Positions 60,777 to 64,000 of a stretch of 64,000 nucleotides of DNA are shown here, in pieces. Made by a program: the position numbers and the translations under genes. Position 1 is the stretch's first letter, and each line of letters begins with the position of its first letter. The stretch is from DASUBV01 sp963725175. GTDB taxonomy: Bacteria; Actinomycetota; Actinomycetes; Streptosporangiales; Streptosporangiaceae. Where the stretch lies: assembly GCA_963725175.1 (NCBI GenBank), contig CAVRXH010000006.1, positions 3,658,001 through 3,722,000 of the forward strand, read 5' to 3'. Under the pieces are notes generated by a model that saw only the letters and a program-made list of their open reading frames with translations, was not told the DNA's origin and made no database searches.

Positions 60777-62011
60777 CTCCACGTTCCGGCGGCCAGTCCG
60801 GTCTGTCCCGGCCAGCTTCCCGGCTCCGCCTGCCCCGGCCCACGGCGCGGCTGCGCCTCACGCTGTTCTACAGCGCCCTGATCCTCGCCTCGGGAACCGG
60901 CCTCCTGGCCATCACCTATGCCCTGATGGGCGGCGGCCAGGGCCTCGCTCTGTCGAGCGCCCACGGTCTCTCCGTCGCCCGGCCGGCGCGCCATGCGATC
61001 CTCCAGCCCGGCTCGGTCAGCGTGCAGTCCCACGGGCTGACCCCCCAGCAGGCGCTCCTGCGGGCCGGGGTCGCTATCGCCATCCTGGCCGTGCTGTCGG
61101 TTGTGCTCGGCTGGATCGTAGCGGGCCGGGTGCTGCGCCCGGTACGCACTATCAACGCCACTGCCCGCAGGATTTCCGCTGGCAACCTGCATGAGCGCCT
61201 CACCCTGGCCGGGCCGGACGATGAGTTCAAGGAGCTCGCTGCGACACTCAACGACCTGCTCGGGCGCCTGGAGTCGTCATTCGAGTCTCAGCGCCACTTC
61301 GTCGCTAACGCCTCGCACGAGCTGCGCACCCCGCTGACCGTGGAACGGACCCTGCTGCAGGTGGCGCTGGCGAATCCGCGGGCCACCGCCGATACGCTGC
61401 GCCTGGCCTGCCAGCGAGTGCTGATCTCTAGCGCGCAGCAGGAACGCCTCATCGAGGCGCTCCTCACGCTGGCCAGCAGCGAGCAGGGCCTTGACCGCCG
61501 CGAGCCCTTCGACCTGGCCGCGATAACCGAAAGAGCGGTCGCCTCAGTTCGCCAGCAAGCAAAAGACCAGGGCGTGCGCATCCATCCGGCGTTCGCTGCG
61601 GCCCCGGCGTCGGGTGACCCCGATCTCGTCGAGTGCCTGGTAACGAATCTGGTGAGCAACGCGGTGCGCTATAACGTCCCCGAGGGATGGGTCAGCATCG
61701 TGGTCGGCGCGAAGGCAGGAGCTGCGCTGATCACCGTCAGCAACCCAGGGCAGGCAGTCGCGGCCGAAGACGTCGAAAGGCTGTTCCAGCCATTCCAGCG
61801 CCTCGTTAGCCAGCGGACCGGTCATCCCGGCGGGCATGGGCTCGGCCTGGCCATCGTCCGCGCCGTCGCTGCCGCCCATGAGGCCGTCCTCCGGGTCCAT
61901 GCCAGGCCGGCCGGAGGACTCGACGTCGAGGTGTGCTTCCCTCCCCCCGAACGCGCCCCGACGGCAGCCGGGGCCAGCCACGCGTCAGCCGGGGCCGTGA
62001 TCCTCGGCTGA
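60773..62011 (+). CDS. Membrane sensor histidine kinase
   Basis: A 412-residue kinase. Two membrane segments (about 26-50 and 98-118) flank a short extracellular loop of about 45 residues. HAMP (VAGRVLRPVRTINATARRIS), HisKA with His in VANASHELRTPLTVE, N-box CLVTNLVSNAVRYN and G-box GHGLGLAIVRAV follow. It is cognate to the overlapping OmpR-type regulator. The small sensor loop suggests sensing of membrane or envelope stress, perhaps a compound exported by the neighbouring MacB system. Confidence 0.93.
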   Translation: MTPRSGGQSGLSRPASRLRLPRPTARLRLTLFYSALILASGTGLLAITYALMGGGQGLALSSAHGLSVARPARHAILQPGSVSVQSHGLTPQQALLRAGVAIAILAVLSVVLGWIVAGRVLRPVRTINATARRISAGNLHERLTLAGPDDEFKELAATLNDLLGRLESSFESQRHFVANASHELRTPLTVERTLLQVALANPRATADTLRLACQRVLISSAQQERLIEALLTLASSEQGLDRREPFDLAAITERAVASVRQQAKDQGVRIHPAFAAAPASGDPDLVECLVTNLVSNAVRYNVPEGWVSIVVGAKAGAALITVSNPGQAVAAEDVERLFQPFQRLVSQRTGHPGGHGLGLAIVRAVAAAHEAVLRVHARPAGGLDVEVCFPPPERAPTAAGASHASAGAVILG

Positions 62012-62133
62012 GCAGCCGAAGGCACAGCGCGCCGACGACCGGGCCTGACCGGCAACAGCACCGCCGGCTGCCGCGTAACCGCGCACAAGAGGCTCCCGCC
62101 CGCCACTCGCGTCACCAACCTGTCCGGGCAGAG

Positions 62134-62676
62134 CTAGAGCTCGTCGGAGGTTTCGGCTTCCTCGGGGGCGGAGCTGGGGAAGAGCATGCCGCAGACCAGA
62201 AGGTAAAGCTGCTCCGGGTACGGAATGTACGGGACTCTGTCCAATGCCTGGTTCTGGCCGGCGGATTCAACGATGATCTCGCCGTATCCGAGCACGCGCC
62301 CGCCGAACGAGCGCTGGAAGCTCATGTCAGTGACCTTCGAGAGCGGCATCATCGCCACCTTGCGGGTCAGAAGTCCCGTTGTGAGAAGCAGCCGCTCCGT
62401 GGTTATCACGAAGTAATCGACGGCCCAGTTGACGGCTTTCCATACCAGCCGCAGCAGCAGCAGGATCCAGGCGATCCAGACAATGGCGAGCAGCAGGTGG
62501 CTGCTGCTCAGCACCGTGGCGCTGAGCACGACAGCGACGACCAGGCCGAGGAGCGTCTGTGATCCGACTGAGAGCAGCACCGCAGGATGCTGCCGGACCG
62601 TTGCTACCTGCACCTCGCGGGGCAGCAGGTACTTACTGACGGCGACTGGCCCGCGTGCGGCCGAGGACTGACGCAT
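62134..62676 (-). CDS. Bacterial PH-domain (YdbS/YdbT-like) membrane protein
   Basis: A 180-residue protein with two membrane segments (about 34-80) and a C-terminal bPH2 domain: WAVDYFVITTERLLLTTGLLTRKVAMMPLSKVTDMSF in sense, RVLGYGEIIVESAGQNQ and IPYPEQLYLLV. The role is unknown; family members are membrane-associated. ATG at 62676; a 50-residue membrane protein is encoded directly upstream. Confidence 0.9.
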   Translation of the reverse strand: MRQSSAARGPVAVSKYLLPREVQVATVRQHPAVLLSVGSQTLLGLVVAVVLSATVLSSSHLLLAIVWIAWILLLLRLVWKAVNWAVDYFVITTERLLLTTGLLTRKVAMMPLSKVTDMSFQRSFGGRVLGYGEIIVESAGQNQALDRVPYIPYPEQLYLLVCGMLFPSSAPEEAETSDEL

Positions 62677-62679
62677 GAC

Positions 62680-62832
62680 CTAGAGCGAGGACACGAACCG
62701 GGACAATGAGTTGCCCGCCGACCGCAGCCCGTTGAAGGCATGATGCACGGCCCCGGCGGCACCGCTGGGATCTGAGACCAGGTAGTACACGATAAACAAG
62801 ACGATCGCCCATGTGATGACCTTCTTGAGCAT
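62680..62832 (-). CDS. Small membrane protein, 50 residues
   Basis: The product begins MLKKVITWAIVLFIVYYLVSD, then PSGAAGAVHHAFNGLRSAGNS and LSRFVSSL. One membrane segment is followed by an amphipathic helix. CTAGGAGGTGACC gives a strong ribosome site. Very similar short proteins occur widely in actinobacteria; the function is unknown. Its stop is three bases before the PH-domain start, so they are co-transcribed. Confidence 0.8.
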   Translation of the reverse strand: MLKKVITWAIVLFIVYYLVSDPSGAAGAVHHAFNGLRSAGNSLSRFVSSL

Positions 62833-63237
62833 CGTGGTCACCTCCTAGGTGCGCTCACAGTAAGCCGTTGCGGCAGTACGCAGTGAAACCCAGACCAGCT
62901 GATGGGCTCAGCATAGCTCAGGGGAATTTACGAACCAATGTCCGCTAACCGAAAGGGACACCATACGTGATCGGCGGGGCAGCCGGTGACGGGCCGCGGG
63001 GTCTGCTCCCGGCGGATCGGGCGCGGGGCGAACCTGTGCCAGTCGGGTCGGACTCGCGGGCATGTCCCCGATATGCCCGTCCCGGGGTCCTGCTATGCGT
63101 GCGATGTCGGGTCACGTTGCGTTACACCGCGCATCCCCCGCCGACCTGGCACGGGCCGGCCGCCCTGCGTGATCGGCGCACGCAGGACAGGAGAATCTGA
63201 CACCATTCCATCCTGGACGCCGGGCCATGAGGTGACG
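62833..63237. other. Intergenic region of about 400 bases
   Basis: No convincing gene. It holds a relatively AT-rich stretch (about 62900-62965) likely to carry promoters, a dyad CGGGCAT-N9-ATGCCCG (63057-63079), and the words CGTGATCGGCG twice (about 62966 and 63170). No RNA family was recognised. Confidence 0.5.
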
Positions 63238-63753
63238 ATGACAGAACTGACCAGCAGCGACTTCTGTGTCGTTGTCTACCGAGACGACGACCTGTGGGAA
63301 GTTGAGGTGCTGCCTGCCGCGCTCACCGAGAACCTGGATGGGCTGATCCTGGCGCTGCGCCAGCAGCCGGGCCTCGGCGGGACCATCGGCCTGGCCGCGG
63401 TCGGCGATGACTTCTTCGTGGCGGTGCGCATCATCGGCAGCCAGGTTTCCGTCTTCCTGTCCGACCTGACCGCATCCGTGGACTGGCCGCTGGCCTGGCA
63501 GGTCCTGGATTACCTGGACATTCCGGTGCCCGAGGACGAGGACCTGGACCAGGTGCTGCCCGTCGGTGACATGTCCATCTTCGCTGACCTCGGGGTGGAC
63601 GAGATGGAGCTCGGCGCGCTCTCCGGTGACCTTGACCTTTTCCCCGACGAGGTCATCGCGAGCCTGGCCCGCCGGCTCGGCTTCGGGCCGGCCTGGAGCG
63701 CGCGCTGGACGCCGCCGCGCTCGGTGCCCTGTAGGCCCGGCGGCGCACGGTAG
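63238..63753 (+). CDS. tRNA adenosine deaminase-associated protein, frameshifted at its end
   Basis: About 165-171 residues: FCVVVYRDDDLWEVEVLPAAL, DDFFVAVRIIGSQVSVFLSDL and LFPDEVIASLARRLGFG. Proteins of this type precede tadA in actinobacteria. The last residues as read (AWSARWTPPRS...) look wrong. One restored base near 63688-63690 gives the expected GLERALDAAALGAL and a stop at 63732-63734. ATG at 63238 follows GAGGTGACG. Confidence 0.85.
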   Translation: MTELTSSDFCVVVYRDDDLWEVEVLPAALTENLDGLILALRQQPGLGGTIGLAAVGDDFFVAVRIIGSQVSVFLSDLTASVDWPLAWQVLDYLDIPVPEDEDLDQVLPVGDMSIFADLGVDEMELGALSGDLDLFPDEVIASLARRLGFGPAWSARWTPPRSVPCRPGGAR

Positions 63754-63784
63754 CGGCCCGTGGCGGCGGGGTAGCGTCGCGGAT

Positions 63785-64000
63785 GTGATCGGATACTCCG
63801 CTCAGTACGAGCCCGCCATGCGGCTCGCGCTTGAGCAGGCCGCCGCGCGAACGGAGGCCTGCCCGCGCGAGCAGGATGTCCCGGTCGGCGCCGTCGTGCT
63901 CGATGCCGCCGGCACGGTTATCGGGACCGGCAGGAACCGCCGCGAGGCGGATGTCGATCCGACCGCACATGCCGAGGTCATCGCCCTGCGGGCGGCGGCC
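63785..64000 (+). CDS. tadA: tRNA-specific adenosine deaminase, N-terminal part (runs off the window)
   Basis: The first 72 residues: YEPAMRLALEQAAARTEACP, DVPVGAVVLDAAGTVIGTGRN, and the zinc/catalytic motif TAHAEVIALRAAA. TadA converts wobble adenosine 34 to inosine in tRNA-Arg(ACG). The PCxxC zinc ligands would be beyond the right edge. GTG at 63785 is used. Confidence 0.92.
   Translation, partial: MIGYSAQYEPAMRLALEQAAARTEACPREQDVPVGAVVLDAAGTVIGTGRNRREADVDPTAHAEVIALRAAA

Noticed and set aside
63057..63079. Riboswitch or structured RNA upstream of the tadA-associated gene
   Set aside because: Only one short dyad is visible. No conserved riboswitch core was recognised.

Overview
The window is very GC-rich actinobacterial chromosome. 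Most genes are tightly packed and translationally coupled through ATGA/GTGA overlaps. Several clan markers are present: CrgA, a proteasome activator (Bpa), PknB with PASTA domains, FhaA/FhaB, class E sortase, a tRNA-adenosine-deaminase-associated protein and many small actinobacterial membrane proteins. The gene order at 4-15 kb (peptidyl-prolyl isomerase, rhomboid, crgA, sortase, pknB, pbpA, rodA, pstP, fhaB, fhaA, tRNA-Leu) is the conserved actinomycete division and cell-wall cluster. The sequence suggests a filamentous actinomycete; the genus cannot be fixed from sequence alone.

Layout. 0-3.5 kb: 5' part of an ATP-dependent DNA ligase, a DUF6114-like membrane protein and a NarL-type two-component system whose regulator is frameshifted. 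3.6-14.8 kb: the division/cell-wall signalling cluster, ending at tRNA-Leu(CAG). 15-20.5 kb: Fpg/Nei glycosylase, a frameshifted subtilisin-inhibitor-like lipoprotein, a PAS-GAF histidine kinase and a secreted S53 peptidase. 20.5-23.9 kb: polysaccharide-type ABC exporter, MarR regulator with candidate operator dyads, and an anti-sigma-type ATPase. 24-30.9 kb: arginine-deiminase-like protein with two altered catalytic positions, a STAS antagonist, a GT2/lipid-linked mannosyltransferase pair, Bpa and a quinone oxidoreductase. 31-35.3 kb: membrane proteins, a PadR pair, a double-DTG aspartic protease and a cysteine hydrolase.

35.3-43.8 kb is more varied: a collagen-like secreted protein, a methyltransferase, a PPC-domain/two-TM operon, a remnant sigma factor with its anti-sigma-like partner, and a YtrA-type GntR/ABC operon with a perfect operator. 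43.8-48.4 kb looks like a decayed integrated element next to the 3' end of tRNA-Ser(TGA). It holds an IS481 fragment, a HicAB-like module, an MFS pseudogene, a NUDIX/GntR divergent pair and a VapBC-like module. 48.7-56 kb has CtaG, an AAA ATPase, a MauE-like/Cys-rich operon, an ECF sigma factor, an AMP-ligase (frameshifted) and tRNA-Ser(GCT). 56-62 kb is a four-gene lipoprotein/adaptor/ATPase/permease export operon divergent from an OmpR-type two-component system, with a dyad between them. 62-64 kb ends in a PH-domain membrane protein and the start of tadA.

Two window-wide patterns stand out. Six otherwise intact genes carry one single-base indel, mostly in short G/C runs, so base-level assembly error must be considered. 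In the first 35 kb there are at least eleven short tandem duplications with 13-18 bp units.
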